Shown here in pieces: positions 7,563 through 15,618 of a stretch of 37,497 nt of DNA. Position 1 is the stretch's first letter. Each line of letters opens with the position of its first letter. Source of the stretch: Paenibacillus timonensis (lineage in GTDB: Bacteria > Bacillota > Bacilli > Paenibacillales > Paenibacillaceae); assembly GCF_022427145.1 (NCBI RefSeq), contig NZ_JAKSXN010000053.1, positions 1 to 37,497 on the forward strand, in the 5' to 3' direction. The notes beneath the pieces are model-generated. The model saw nothing but the letters and a program-made list of their open reading frames with translations. It did not search any database and had not been told where the DNA came from. The position numbers were made by a program, and so were the translations under genes.

Positions 7563-8348
7563 TTACATAGAAATTGCATTAGTCTGATGATTCCGTTTAA
7601 AGAAGAAATAAACCATTAAAGTTGCAGAGATCAGGAAGATACCTGCACTGGTCCACTGTCCAGCCGTCCATTCCAAGGCATAGCGTGGTGAATCTCCACG
7701 TAGGAATTCGAGGGAAAACCGGACCAGCGCATACATCATAGTATAACTTAAAAATAGTCCCCCTACAGGAAGCTTGATATTTTTCAAAGCCATGAGAACA
7801 CCAAATACAATCAAATCGAGCTGCCCCTCCCAAATTTCGGCCGGCCATAGCGGTACGGCACCATACCGATCAAAGGCCATTGTTCCTTCCGGATACACGA
7901 TGCCGAAGCCAGTGCCTGTCGGCGATCCAAATGCATCACCATTCAGGAAGCAGGCAATCCTGCCCACGGCCTGCCCCAATAGGACTGCCGGAGCCAAAAT
8001 ATCGGTGAGTTCCCAGAATGAAAGTTGATTTCTCCATGTATAAATTGCCGTGGCTGCGAAACCGCCGACGATCGCTCCGAGGATGGAGATTCCCCCATTC
8101 CAAATCGCGAAGATTTCGGATAGATGTTGCGAATAATATCCCCATTGAAAAAAGAATACATGCCATATTCTGGCTCCCAGAATCGCACCGATGAGTATAT
8201 AGAATACGAGATTATAAATGTGTTTCTGGTATTGCGTCCCACGGGCTAAAAAATAAGCTACGCTCACGGCAAGCAAAACAGCCAAACCCACTACGACGCC
8301 ATACGATCTGAGGGAGAATCCCCCGATTTCAAATAAGATGACTCTCAA
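7563..8348 (-). CDS. Divergent prolipoprotein diacylglyceryl transferase family protein (Lgt-like)
   Basis: A 261-aa polytopic membrane protein with about seven TM helices. It has the Lgt framework: SYGVVVGLAVLLAV near the N-terminus, FYILIGAILGARIWHVFFQW-like region, IWNGGISILGAIVGG, QAVGRIACFLNGDAFGSP and a C-terminal VRFSLEFLRGD. Two hallmark positions differ from housekeeping Lgt as I recall it: Asn84 replaces the His of the HGG motif, and Cys133 replaces the Asn of GR-x-x-NF. The start is TTG at 8348 with AAGGGGGG upstream. It follows a lipoprotein gene and precedes two-component system 2. It may be a specialised Lgt for island lipoproteins or a relative with changed chemistry. Confidence 0.85.
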   Translation of the reverse strand: MRVILFEIGGFSLRSYGVVVGLAVLLAVSVAYFLARGTQYQKHIYNLVFYILIGAILGARIWHVFFFQWGYYSQHLSEIFAIWNGGISILGAIVGGFAATAIYTWRNQLSFWELTDILAPAVLLGQAVGRIACFLNGDAFGSPTGTGFGIVYPEGTMAFDRYGAVPLWPAEIWEGQLDLIVFGVLMALKNIKLPVGGLFLSYTMMYALVRFSLEFLRGDSPRYALEWTAGQWTSAGIFLISATLMVYFFFKRNHQTNAISM

Positions 8349-8366
8349 GTCTTTCCCCCCTTATTT

Positions 8367-9492
8367 TTATGGAGTGACACTAATTCCATTAGGTGTTGTG
8401 CCCACTTTAATCGTGGTGATCACTTTATTGGTTTCATTGTCGATCACGGTTAACGTGTTGTCGAACATGTTTGTCACATAAATATTTCGGTTATCTGGGC
8501 TTACGACGACACCATGTGCCCCTTTCCCCGTTTCAATCGTCGCAATGACCTGCTTTGTCGCCAGATCAATTTTTGAAATGCTATTGGATGGGTTTTGTTC
8601 AGTACCTTGATTCGCAACAATCGTTTTTTTTATCGGAGGAAATATACACCTGGGCAGGACCAGTGCCAACGGGGACTTTGATCACTTCCTCGGTAGCTAA
8701 ATCTACGATTGCAACTGCATTCTCTGCATTAAGTGGAACGACCAAGGTTTTTCCATCACTCGTAATGCCGGTAGTTACCGGTGTGCTGCCAACCTTGATC
8801 TTTCTCTCTTCAGACATCATTTGTAAGTTCAGCACACTGACCGTATCATCCCCCATATTTGCTACGTAAGCCAATTTACTGTCAGCGGAACCTCTAAATC
8901 CGTGAGGGCTTTTTCCTGTTGGAATTGTCCCCTTCATTTGAAATGTCTTGGCATCTAGTACCGAAACGTTATTTCCTTCATTATTCGTAATAAGAACGAG
9001 GTTTCCGTCCATCGTAAATTCGATATGGGCTGGGTGAGCACCAACTTCAACTTTTTTCATAAGTTCATCCGTAGCGGTGTCATAGAAATAGGCATAACCA
9101 TTCTTTTCATGCTCGCCATCTTCACCATGTTCGCCTTCTTGGTCCCCCGTCTCCGACATTCCTTCCATGTCCGACATCGAAGGAACAACCGTTGCCCCTA
9201 CCCATTTCCCGTCGGGAGAGACCTGGACATTATGAACGGCACCTTCAACCTGAATGATCTGTAGAACCTGATTGGAAGCTGCATCAATTTTCGTAATACT
9301 TCCCCCTTCATCAGCAGTGTATAAAACTGCCGGCGAAGGTTCTTGTGAAATTGGGGACTCCGTCTTGTTGTTTTCAGAACTATTCGTAGTTTGATTTAGC
9401 TGTGCGTTATTATTCTGTTGTGCAGCACCGCAGGCAGTTATGCTAATGGCCAAAATCGCCACAGAGAAAGTTAGCATCCAGTTTTTATTCAT
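8367..9492 (-). pseudogene. YVTN beta-propeller lipoprotein, broken by an A8 frameshift
   Basis: Reading from ATG at 9492 (RBS AGAGGGA), the protein starts with a lipoprotein signal ending SITAC (Cys21), a low-complexity Asn/Thr/Ser linker, then beta-propeller repeats (VQVSPDGKWVGATV, VLITNNEGNNVSVLDAKT, AYVANMGDDTVSVLNL). The frame ends soon after 8624-8631, where the coding strand has eight A's. Dropping one A joins SSDKK to TIVANQGTEQ and continues through two more YVTN blades to the stop at 8367; the joined length is then an exact multiple of three (374 aa). A His/Glu/Asp-rich insert (EHGEDGEHEKNG) could bind metal. The break may be a true mutation, a sequencing error at a homopolymer, or a slippage site. 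Joined, it would be a surface propeller of unknown ligand, related to the next gene upstream. Confidence 0.8.
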
Positions 9493-9541
9493 GTTGTTCG
9501 TCCCTCTGAATTTGATTATCTTCATTTTTATATTTACCCCC

Positions 9542-9575
9542 AAAAAAAATAGTGAGCATGCTCACTATTTTTTTT
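9542..9575. terminator. Perfect palindromic terminator between the two propeller genes
   Basis: A8-T-AGTGAGCATGCTCACT-A-T8 is a complete palindrome, so it can terminate either strand. It follows the stop of the larger propeller gene (9583) on the minus strand and lies about 50 nt upstream of the lipoprotein start. Confidence 0.85.
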
Positions 9576-9582
9576 GATCCAG

Positions 9583-11007
9583 TCACTCACTCCAGGATAA
9601 AGAAACGGATTTCCCATCGGGGCCGTCAATTTTCATTACAACTTGAGAGGCTTGCTCTTGCTTTGGAAACCAGGCCAAATAAAAAGGATGGTGTGAGTCG
9701 TTGCTTACAGAAATCAACTGGGAAGCAGACAATTTATTACCATCTATGTCTTGTAATTTAATGTTCTTCTCATTTAACAAATTTGAAATATCACCAGTAT
9801 GAGTTGTTAATGAAATTCCATAAATATCATTTTGTTGAATGTCCTCTGCTTTGATCTCCGATAAATTCGGATCACTCCCAAGGTCAGTTGCTTGTAACCT
9901 TTGTACCGAAATTTGAGCCGGGCCAAGTGTCCCTTCCTGAACAGTTAAATCCGAACTAGCGTCAGAGACGGTTCCTTCCGAGGTTTGAACAGGGACAATG
10001 ATATCCTCCAGCGAGATTTCATGCGGTTCGGAGCCCACTGGAATCTTGGCTACAACCTTTCTCTCCTCACGATTGATCTTTACGATATCGTTCGATTGTC
10101 GGTTCGAGACCAAAGCCCATACCCCATCCGGTGTAAAGTCTACGTGATTTGCATAAGAACCTGTTGAAATCGTCGCTAAAACGCGAAAGCTGTCCGTACT
10201 AATAATCGTGACGTCATTTGACTTGTTATTGCTAACCCATAATTCCTTCCCGTCCGGCGAGACCGTTACCCCATGAGGAGCATCTCCCGCTTCAATTTCT
10301 TGGATCACCTTTAAGGTTTTCATATCTATGACAGATACCCTATTCGATTCCACATTTGCCGCAAAAGCATAACGCGAATCCGGCGTAACCGCCACCTCGT
10401 TAGGTACTTTTCCGACAGCAAGGGTTTTGATGACTTTTGCCGTAGTTGCATCAACGATGGAAATTGTGTCATCATTCACATTAGCTGTCCAAACTTGGGA
10501 ACCATCCGCAGTTACTGCAACATGCGCCGGACCTTCTCCCGTCTCAACCAGGGATTTTAGCTTGAGATTCACCGTATCCACGATGGCTAATTTCCCACCC
10601 GTTTTACCAAGCCCCGGATTAAGCGATACGTATAGATTTTGACCATTCGGGCTTAGATCGATGCCATGAACGCCTTCGTCAAAAGCAAGTTCCTTGATTT
10701 TCTTTTTAGTTTTCGTATCGATGGCAACCAGCGTTTTGCCGTCAAAGCCGGTGCCGGCGTAAAGAACTTTTTGATCTAAGCCTAGCGCAATACCATGGGA
10801 GGCTTGGTCCGTTCCCAATTGAATCGTGTCCACTGCTTTTCCTTGTTCATAATCAACGACGGAAATGGTTCCGTCTCCAGCGTTTGGCACATAAAAAACA
10901 GAAGCAGGGGCTGCGCTCCCTTCTGGCTGTTTTAAGAAAAACCAAGTAGAGCCAACAAGCAAAAGGAAAAGTAACACTCCCCCCCACCGATATAATTTAT
11001 TATTCAT
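9583..11007 (-). CDS. Membrane-anchored YVTN-family beta-propeller protein
   Basis: A 474-aa protein: short cytoplasmic N-terminus, TM/signal-anchor at residues 7-26, then seven or so YVTN-type blades between about 38 and 340 (for example GIALGLDQKVLYAGTG, VAVTPDSRYAFAANVE, VTVSPDGKELWVSNNK) and a separate C-terminal domain of about 130 aa of unrecognised type, rich in polar residues. RBS GAGGGG. YVTN propellers of this layout are surface or exported proteins, and relatives occur beside metal and redox genes, but substrates are mostly unknown. It sits between the two His-rich DUF2933-type genes and the propeller lipoprotein, suggesting a joint envelope function. Confidence 0.85.
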   Translation of the reverse strand: MNNKLYRWGGVLLFLLLVGSTWFFLKQPEGSAAPASVFYVPNAGDGTISVVDYEQGKAVDTIQLGTDQASHGIALGLDQKVLYAGTGFDGKTLVAIDTKTKKKIKELAFDEGVHGIDLSPNGQNLYVSLNPGLGKTGGKLAIVDTVNLKLKSLVETGEGPAHVAVTADGSQVWTANVNDDTISIVDATTAKVIKTLAVGKVPNEVAVTPDSRYAFAANVESNRVSVIDMKTLKVIQEIEAGDAPHGVTVSPDGKELWVSNNKSNDVTIISTDSFRVLATISTGSYANHVDFTPDGVWALVSNRQSNDIVKINREERKVVAKIPVGSEPHEISLEDIIVPVQTSEGTVSDASSDLTVQEGTLGPAQISVQRLQATDLGSDPNLSEIKAEDIQQNDIYGISLTTHTGDISNLLNEKNIKLQDIDGNKLSASQLISVSNDSHHPFYLAWFPKQEQASQVVMKIDGPDGKSVSLSWSE

Positions 11008-11043
11008 AAACTTAACCCCTCCATGTTCTCGTTATTGATTTTG

Positions 11044-11292
11044 TTAGTGTCGTTTCTTACTCATCATCGGCATCAAAAGGAAGTGTGACAATGGGCAAAT
11101 AAGCAATAACAAGAATGGGAAGATATTTCCCGTTGAACTTGTTAATCCATTAAAAAGAAGTATGGCGGCGAATAAAACGATCGGCAGGACGCAGCAAAGA
11201 ATCATCATCCAATTATGCTTTCTTGATTGACCAGAGTGTTTCCCGTCAGCATGATGATTTCCGTCATGGTTGTGATTACCACAGCAACTCAT
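11044..11292 (-). CDS. His-rich DUF2933-type small membrane protein
   Basis: An 82-aa protein with a Cys/His-rich N-terminus (MSCCGNHNHDGNHHADGKHS), two TM segments (about residues 28-47 and 57-75) and the CPLSHFLLMP motif typical of DUF2933 proteins, in which Cys-Pro-x-x-His sits in the second helix. RBS AGGGAGGG. The Cys/His N-terminus is a likely metal-binding tail. DUF2933 proteins occur widely with copper, mercury and other heavy-metal genes but have no settled function. It lies between the 65-aa relative and the propeller gene, probably in one transcript. Confidence 0.75.
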   Translation of the reverse strand: MSCCGNHNHDGNHHADGKHSGQSRKHNWMMILCCVLPIVLFAAILLFNGLTSSTGNIFPFLLLLICPLSHFLLMPMMSKKRH

Positions 11293-11333
11293 GTTTTTTC
11301 CCTCCCTAGTTAAAATTTGAATTCCGGATTCAT

Positions 11334-11531
11334 TTACCGGGATAGTCTTTGAATTTCTTGCTTCATTTGCTCATTTTGTGCTTTTAGTTCGTCAAGCTGT
11401 GCTTGCATCACTTGGTTATTTGGTGAATGGTCCTTATGAGAGCCATGACTGTGACTATGCCCCTTCATTCCAAACATCATAAATACCATCATTAACGGAC
11501 AAGCCAACAACAGCAACCAGGACAAATCCAT
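11334..11531 (-). CDS. Small His-containing membrane protein, DUF2933-like
   Basis: A 65-aa protein: one TM segment (residues 4-21) carrying LLACPLMMVFMM, matching the CPL-x-x motif of DUF2933, then a His-rich stretch (HSHSHGSHKDH) and a C-terminal coiled-coil-like helix (QLDELKAQNEQMKQEIQRL). RBS GAGGGAGG. First gene of the run leading to the propeller gene. The His cluster suggests metal binding on one membrane face, and the coiled coil suggests self-association. Function unknown. Confidence 0.72.
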   Translation of the reverse strand: MDLSWLLLLACPLMMVFMMFGMKGHSHSHGSHKDHSPNNQVMQAQLDELKAQNEQMKQEIQRLSR

Positions 11532-11571
11532 TTGTATTCCTCCCTCATAAATAGTTCATTTGATACAACCA

Positions 11572-11609
11572 ATTGTATAGGTCGATTGTGTGGAAAGCGT
11601 GTAGAAAGC
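11572..11609 (-). promoter_or_regulatory. Promoter region with two 11-bp direct repeats
   Basis: Plus-strand GTGTGGAAAGC (11588-11598) and GTGTAGAAAGC (11599-11609) are adjacent 11-bp repeats with one mismatch. Read on the minus strand they lie 8 nt upstream of TATACAAT (11579-11572), a good -10, with no clear -35. Adjacent 11-bp repeats beside a lone -10 are typical of OmpR/PhoB-activated promoters. A small palindrome (11563-11578, arms ATACAA/TTGTAT) overlaps the -10. Confidence 0.5.
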
Positions 11610-11630
11610 ATGCGAAATATATGGACTTTT

Positions 11631-11670
11631 AAAAAAAAAGAAAAACACGGCTCATAGAACCGCGTTTTTT
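11631..11670 (-). terminator. Terminator of the CWB2-type lipoprotein gene
   Basis: The minus strand reads AAAAAACGCGG, a short loop, CCGTGTTTTT and a long T-rich tail. It lies just after the stop at 11696. Confidence 0.8.
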
Positions 11671-11695
11671 CATGTAAAAGATATAAATCGGTCGG

Positions 11696-12916
11696 TTAGT
11701 GACCACCATGTCCTCCCCCTGAAGTCTTGGCCACGATTTCTAGCATCGAGTCGATTTCCCCTTGGGCAGCTTCACTAATCGTGGACACCGTCCCAGTAAG
11801 CCATGCGTGGTTATAGGGACCTTCCGTCGGGGACTTCTCAAACTTCGGTTGCACAGACATGACATAGGACATTACACTTTCAGGCATTGAATCCTTGCTG
11901 GTCCACAACAACGGAGCGTGTTTCCCTAAATGCGAGAAAGGAGCTGCAGCTATGGCCAAATTCGGAGAATCACTGTTTACAAATGAAAAGTTATGTCCCG
12001 GTGTTGTGATTCCCCACCCAAAGCCGGTTTTTGGATCTTTATACTTTGCAAAAGCAACCGCATTTGTATATGGATCTTCGCCCGAAATGCGTTGGGTAGC
12101 GCCGTATTGATTTAATTCATTTTCAACTTGGGCTGAAATCACGGATTCAGGTCCCAAAATATAGATATTAGCCTTCCCTTCCCGGAGCTGCAGCGCTTCT
12201 TTCGTCTCCTGGGGCACTTCATCTTTCTTGACATACAGCAATGGCTCTGGCATATGAGCAATCCAATTTATGGCAGGCATCGTATACTCTTGCCGATCCA
12301 TGGACCCTATAATGACGGAGGCAGGAGTTTCACCTGCGATCTTTGCGTAATAAGCATCAATGGCTTTACCCAAAGCCGCAGGGTTATCTGCAGTGACTGA
12401 ATCCATTTTAAACCCGAGCTCCTTTGTCTGTTTCGCAACTTTCTCATCGAGATCGCCTACCAAGATTGCTTGAACTCCCCTGTTCCCTTCCACGCCTTTT
12501 GGCTTTAGCCTTTTCATCTCATTTGCGGTAACTTCCGGAATACCATCCTGATTAACGAACAAGATGGGCCCATTGCTAGGGTGATGGATCAAATCGGCGC
12601 TAAGTACCGCATTTTGCCAGTTATCTAAGGAAGTCAGAATGACACTCCCTGGCCGATTATCCTCGCTTGTTGCCATCCAAAGTGTCTGTGAAATCAATAC
12701 TGCCGCCTGAATGGGATCATCCGTATTGATCCGAGTCGTATTTTTAGAAGCAATCCATGGAATTTGAGGTAATCCCTCAGAAACGGTTGAATTGCCACTA
12801 GTTTGGACGGAGTTCTCATCTTTGGTAGCCTTGTTGTTTCCAGAGTTCGTACAAGCCGTTAACACGATTGTCAAGGCTAAAAAGGCGACTCCTCCCAATT
12901 GGATTGATTTTTTCAT
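11696..12916 (-). CDS. CWB2-type lipoprotein with Gly/His C-terminal tail
   Basis: A 406-aa lipoprotein: signal peptide with lipobox LTAC (Cys22), a Ser/Asn-rich linker, then repeated alpha/beta units that resemble the cell-wall-binding repeat 2 fold (GSVILTSLDNWQNAVLSADL, ILFVNQDGIPE, YILGPESVISAQVENEL, RISGEDPYTNAVAFAKY, close to the family's RISG-x-x-RY-x-TA). It ends GGGHGGH, a possible metal-binding tail. RBS AGGAGGG precedes the ATG. In other proteins CWB2 binds secondary wall polymers, so this one may link the membrane and the wall. It is bounded by a terminator and a divergent promoter region, so likely monocistronic. Confidence 0.8.
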   Translation of the reverse strand: MKKSIQLGGVAFLALTIVLTACTNSGNNKATKDENSVQTSGNSTVSEGLPQIPWIASKNTTRINTDDPIQAAVLISQTLWMATSEDNRPGSVILTSLDNWQNAVLSADLIHHPSNGPILFVNQDGIPEVTANEMKRLKPKGVEGNRGVQAILVGDLDEKVAKQTKELGFKMDSVTADNPAALGKAIDAYYAKIAGETPASVIIGSMDRQEYTMPAINWIAHMPEPLLYVKKDEVPQETKEALQLREGKANIYILGPESVISAQVENELNQYGATQRISGEDPYTNAVAFAKYKDPKTGFGWGITTPGHNFSFVNSDSPNLAIAAAPFSHLGKHAPLLWTSKDSMPESVMSYVMSVQPKFEKSPTEGPYNHAWLTGTVSTISEAAQGEIDSMLEIVAKTSGGGHGGH

Positions 12917-12987
12917 AAGCCCTCCTATGAATTCACATTATTTTCTAAATAGAATTATTAAGTGATACCTATTTTAAACAAAATTAA

Positions 12988-13026
12988 TGTGAAAAGTATG
13001 TGGTTTTTGTGGAGATCCCGTATAAT
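12988..13026. promoter_or_regulatory. Divergent control region with TGTG repeats
   Basis: The 210-bp gap between the divergent CWB2 lipoprotein and the first NlpC/P60 gene holds TGTGA (12988), TGTGG (12999) and TGTGG (13008), the first two 11 nt apart, then TATAAT at 13021-13026 for the plus strand. No good -35 is visible. The first repeat pair resembles the 11-bp repeats at 11588-11609. A weak minus-strand -10 (TAAAAT) lies about 10 nt beyond the repeats toward the lipoprotein. Confidence 0.35.
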
Positions 13027-13126
13027 TATCTCCTATTTCGTTACCAAATATTACACCTAAACAAATCCTGAATTTCTATGATAGGATGTCGTCAGTTTCG
13101 TAAAAAACATCAGGAGGATAATCAGC

Positions 13127-13684
13127 ATGAAGAAATCATTAGCCGTTTTCATCGTATCTGGTTCTCTGCTATTGCATCCATTTGGAGCTCTAACGACTTA
13201 TGCATCAGGTGACACTTCTACCCAAGCACAGGCGACAGTAAGTAGTGTGCGAGAAAATGTAATCACAAAAGGGATGAGGTATTTAGGAACCCCTTACGAG
13301 TTTGGATCCAGCAGAAGCAACACGAAAACATTCGACTGCTCCGATTTTGTAAGACAAGCCTATCTGGAAGGAGCAGGGATCAAGCTGCCATCTAACTCGA
13401 GAACCCAGGGGGCATATATTAAGCAACAGGGAACCTACACAACGAACTGGAGAAACCTCAAGCGAGGGGACATTATGTTTTTTATGTCATACAGAGGTAG
13501 CAAAGCTTCCGATTACAAGGGGATAAATAAAAATACGGCACGGATTACTCATGACGGGATTTATCTTGGAAACGGAAAAGTTCTGCAAACTTATTCTAAA
13601 GAGTCTGGCGGAGTACGTATCGATAAAATTGAGGGTACCCAATGGGAAAAACGCTTTCTTTTCGGGGGAAGTGTGTTGAAATAG
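13127..13684 (+). CDS. Secreted NlpC/P60 endopeptidase
   Basis: A 185-aa preprotein with signal peptide (cleavage near TYASG, residue 27) and a single NlpC/P60 domain. Catalytic Cys71 is in FDCSDFV and His142 in THDGIYLG. The usual third residue (His in an HASS-type motif) is Gln154 in LQTYSKESGGV, a known polar alternative. Such enzymes cleave gamma-D-Glu-diaminopimelate bonds in peptidoglycan stem peptides. No wall-binding domain is present. RBS AGGAGGA. Convergent to a second NlpC/P60 gene and divergent from the CWB2 lipoprotein, so this block handles the cell wall. Confidence 0.9.
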   Translation: MKKSLAVFIVSGSLLLHPFGALTTYASGDTSTQAQATVSSVRENVITKGMRYLGTPYEFGSSRSNTKTFDCSDFVRQAYLEGAGIKLPSNSRTQGAYIKQQGTYTTNWRNLKRGDIMFFMSYRGSKASDYKGINKNTARITHDGIYLGNGKVLQTYSKESGGVRIDKIEGTQWEKRFLFGGSVLK

Positions 13685-13689
13685 GATAA

Positions 13690-13720
13690 GAAGCCAGGGA
13701 GAAGTTATCTCGCTGGCTTC
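13690..13720 (+). terminator. Hairpin downstream of the first NlpC/P60 gene
   Basis: GAAGCCAG (13690-13697) pairs with CTGGCTTC (13713-13720), extended inward by GGAGA/TCTC with a one-base bulge. The T run is poor, so termination may be weak. Confidence 0.5.
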
Positions 13721-13771
13721 CCTTCTATAGGATATGCTAAGAGCATATAGCCTTTCACATGAATTACTTGT

Positions 13772-14242
13772 TTACTCTTGTGCTATTCTTTCATACTCCT
13801 CATCAGACAATATTCGGCGAGCGGTCACATAACGTTCAGCAAAGTAATCTTCTGAAAGTTTGCTGATTCGGACCCCTTTACTTGCGGACGAATGAGAGAA
13901 CCATCCATTGCCCATATAGATACCGGCATGCGAAATGCCTGTCCCGTCTGTATTGAAAAAGACAAGGTCCCCTGCCAGAAGTTTAGTCCTTTCCACCTTA
14001 ATTCCTTCTTTGGCCTGCGACTTAGTAGTTCTTGGAAGATCAATGTCTGCTTGTTTAAATACATATTGAATAAAACCTGAACAATCAAATCCTTTGGTAG
14101 TGGTACCACCGTAAAGATATGGGGTTCCCACAATTTTATCTACTTCAGTCTGCAGTGGTGACTTAGTATTGGCAGACACGCTTCCAATATTAAACACCGT
14201 GAAAATGGACATAAACAATATGATACCAATGATCTTCTTCAT
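13772..14242 (-). CDS. Secreted NlpC/P60 endopeptidase, second copy
   Basis: A 156-aa preprotein with a signal peptide (SVSAN, residue 25) and one NlpC/P60 domain carrying the standard triad: Cys54 in GFDCSGFI, His105 in ISHAGIYMG, His117 in FSHSSASKGV. It is short, with almost no sequence outside the domain, as in minimal single-domain family members. RBS GAGAGGAG. No terminator is visible between this gene and the upstream thioredoxin-like gene 80 nt away, so they may share a transcript. It is not a recent duplicate of its convergent neighbour: linkers and third catalytic residue differ. Confidence 0.9.
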   Translation of the reverse strand: MKKIIGIILFMSIFTVFNIGSVSANTKSPLQTEVDKIVGTPYLYGGTTTKGFDCSGFIQYVFKQADIDLPRTTKSQAKEGIKVERTKLLAGDLVFFNTDGTGISHAGIYMGNGWFSHSSASKGVRISKLSEDYFAERYVTARRILSDEEYERIAQE

Positions 14243-14322
14243 GTAGTTCTCCTCTCAAATTAAGATAAGGACATTGTACATGGAAGATGTTGAGATTCTA
14301 TGTGGAAAGTAAGGAGTTCCAT

Positions 14323-14877
14323 CTAAAAGGCATCAACCGTCTTTTGCATGATTTCGTAGTTGATAGCTCCGCGGAATATTTCACGGATCACGCCTTGTTC
14401 ATCGAGGACAAAGGTGGTGGGATAGGCAATCACCGTATAGTCCGCCATGAGGGTCCCTTCTTCATCCATAACAATGGGGAAGGTTAAACCGAATTCCTCG
14501 ATAAACGGCCTAACGTCTTTGGGGCTATCCTCGGTTGCTGTCAAATTGACCCCTAAAATGACGGTGTCCTTCTGGTAGTCTTCGTAATACTGTTGCATAT
14601 GCGGCATCTCAGCACGGCACGGCGGACACCATGAAGCCCAGAAGTTAATCAGGACCTTCTTCCCGCGGTAATCTGCCAGTTGAATCGGGTTCCCGTTTAA
14701 GTCGTTTAACGTGAAATTCGGTGCCCGTTGTCCTTTCTCAATTCCTATCGGCAGATTTTCGTTCGTTACCGACGATTGATGCCTTATTGTTTCCTTCGTC
14801 GCTCCGGTTACGTAGTCATATACTCCATAACCAATCAGTCCAATTAAAACAAGGATGGCCAACCCGTTTTTCTTCAT
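14323..14877 (-). CDS. resA: Membrane-anchored thioredoxin-like protein, ResA/TlpA type
   Basis: A 184-aa protein with an N-terminal TM anchor (residues 6-22) and an extracytoplasmic AhpC/TSA-thioredoxin domain. The active site is WCPPC (Cys84, Cys87), and the cis-Pro loop is AYPTTFVLDEQG. ResA-type proteins receive electrons from CcdA and reduce disulfides outside the membrane, for example in apocytochrome c. Here no cytochrome genes are nearby; the partner is the adjacent CcdA. The substrate may instead be the Cys-containing envelope proteins of this region. RBS AGGGGAT. The symbol denotes family, not proven function. Confidence 0.88.
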   Translation of the reverse strand: MKKNGLAILVLIGLIGYGVYDYVTGATKETIRHQSSVTNENLPIGIEKGQRAPNFTLNDLNGNPIQLADYRGKKVLINFWASWCPPCRAEMPHMQQYYEDYQKDTVILGVNLTATEDSPKDVRPFIEEFGLTFPIVMDEEGTLMADYTVIAYPTTFVLDEQGVIREIFRGAINYEIMQKTVDAF

Positions 14878-14892
14878 CCGCTTATCCCCTCT

Positions 14893-15618
14893 TTATAGTG
14901 TAATATCAAATAGTGTGTATTTGGCGAGCCATGCGCTGATCTTCTGAAGTTGGCCCGTGAATAGCAGCAATCCAAGGCCCAGGAAGATAAAGCCGTTGAT
15001 CTTGGAAAGCACAGGAACATACTTATTCATTTTCTTCATAATACCGGTTGAATAAGTCAGCACCCATGAGAGGATGAGGAACGGGATGCCAAGTCCTAAA
15101 GAATAAATAGCCAGCATCCCTATCCCTATCCCGAGGGTTTCCGACGAACCGGCCATCAGAAGGATGGAAGACAAAGCGAGTCCAACACAGGGGGTCCAGC
15201 CGGAACCAAAGGCTAGTCCCGTTAGAAAGGATCGCACGATGCCGCCAGTCGTTCGAATCTTCCCCGTATCCCAGGACTTATTCGACATGAACCAACGAAG
15301 CTGTAACCACCCGATCATTTGCATCCCGAACATGATGATTAGAAGCCCGCTCACCTTTTGTACCAGTTCCCTCTGTTCCGCAAAAATTCGACCAACCATG
15401 CTCGCCGACGCTCCCATCGCGATAAAGACAACACTGAAGCCAAGGATGAAGCTGATGGAGCGTTCCAACAAAAGTTTTCGGTTAACCTCCATTTTGTTAT
15501 TCTGAATCGATGACCCGGTGATATGGGAGATATAAGCTGGAATGAGTGGAAACACGCAGGGCGAGAGAAAGGATAAAGCGCCTGCTGCAAGAGCGATCAG
15601 CATCGTCAATAGATCCAC
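14893..15618 (-). CDS. ccdA: CcdA/DsbD-type transmembrane thiol-disulfide transporter
   Basis: A 241-aa polytopic membrane protein with six predicted TM helices. The redox Cys pair is Cys21 in LSPCVFPLIPAY and Cys144 in SGWTPCVG, both in the conserved CcdA context. It carries reducing equivalents from cytoplasmic thioredoxin to extracytoplasmic partners such as ResA. The start is GTG at 15618, placed directly against the stop of the Lgt-like gene, with AAGGAGG 9 nt upstream; ATG at 15603 is an alternative. It lies 15 nt before resA, so the pair is an operon. Confidence 0.92.
   Translation of the reverse strand: MDLLTMLIALAAGALSFLSPCVFPLIPAYISHITGSSIQNNKMEVNRKLLLERSISFILGFSVVFIAMGASASMVGRIFAEQRELVQKVSGLLIIMFGMQMIGWLQLRWFMSNKSWDTGKIRTTGGIVRSFLTGLAFGSGWTPCVGLALSSILLMAGSSETLGIGIGMLAIYSLGLGIPFLILSWVLTYSTGIMKKMNKYVPVLSKINGFIFLGLGLLLFTGQLQKISAWLAKYTLFDITL

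Noticed and set aside
8367..8669. Separate 100-aa propeller gene
   Set aside because: Its first residues are out-of-frame sequence, no RBS is present, and the propeller part continues the upstream frame once one A is removed.
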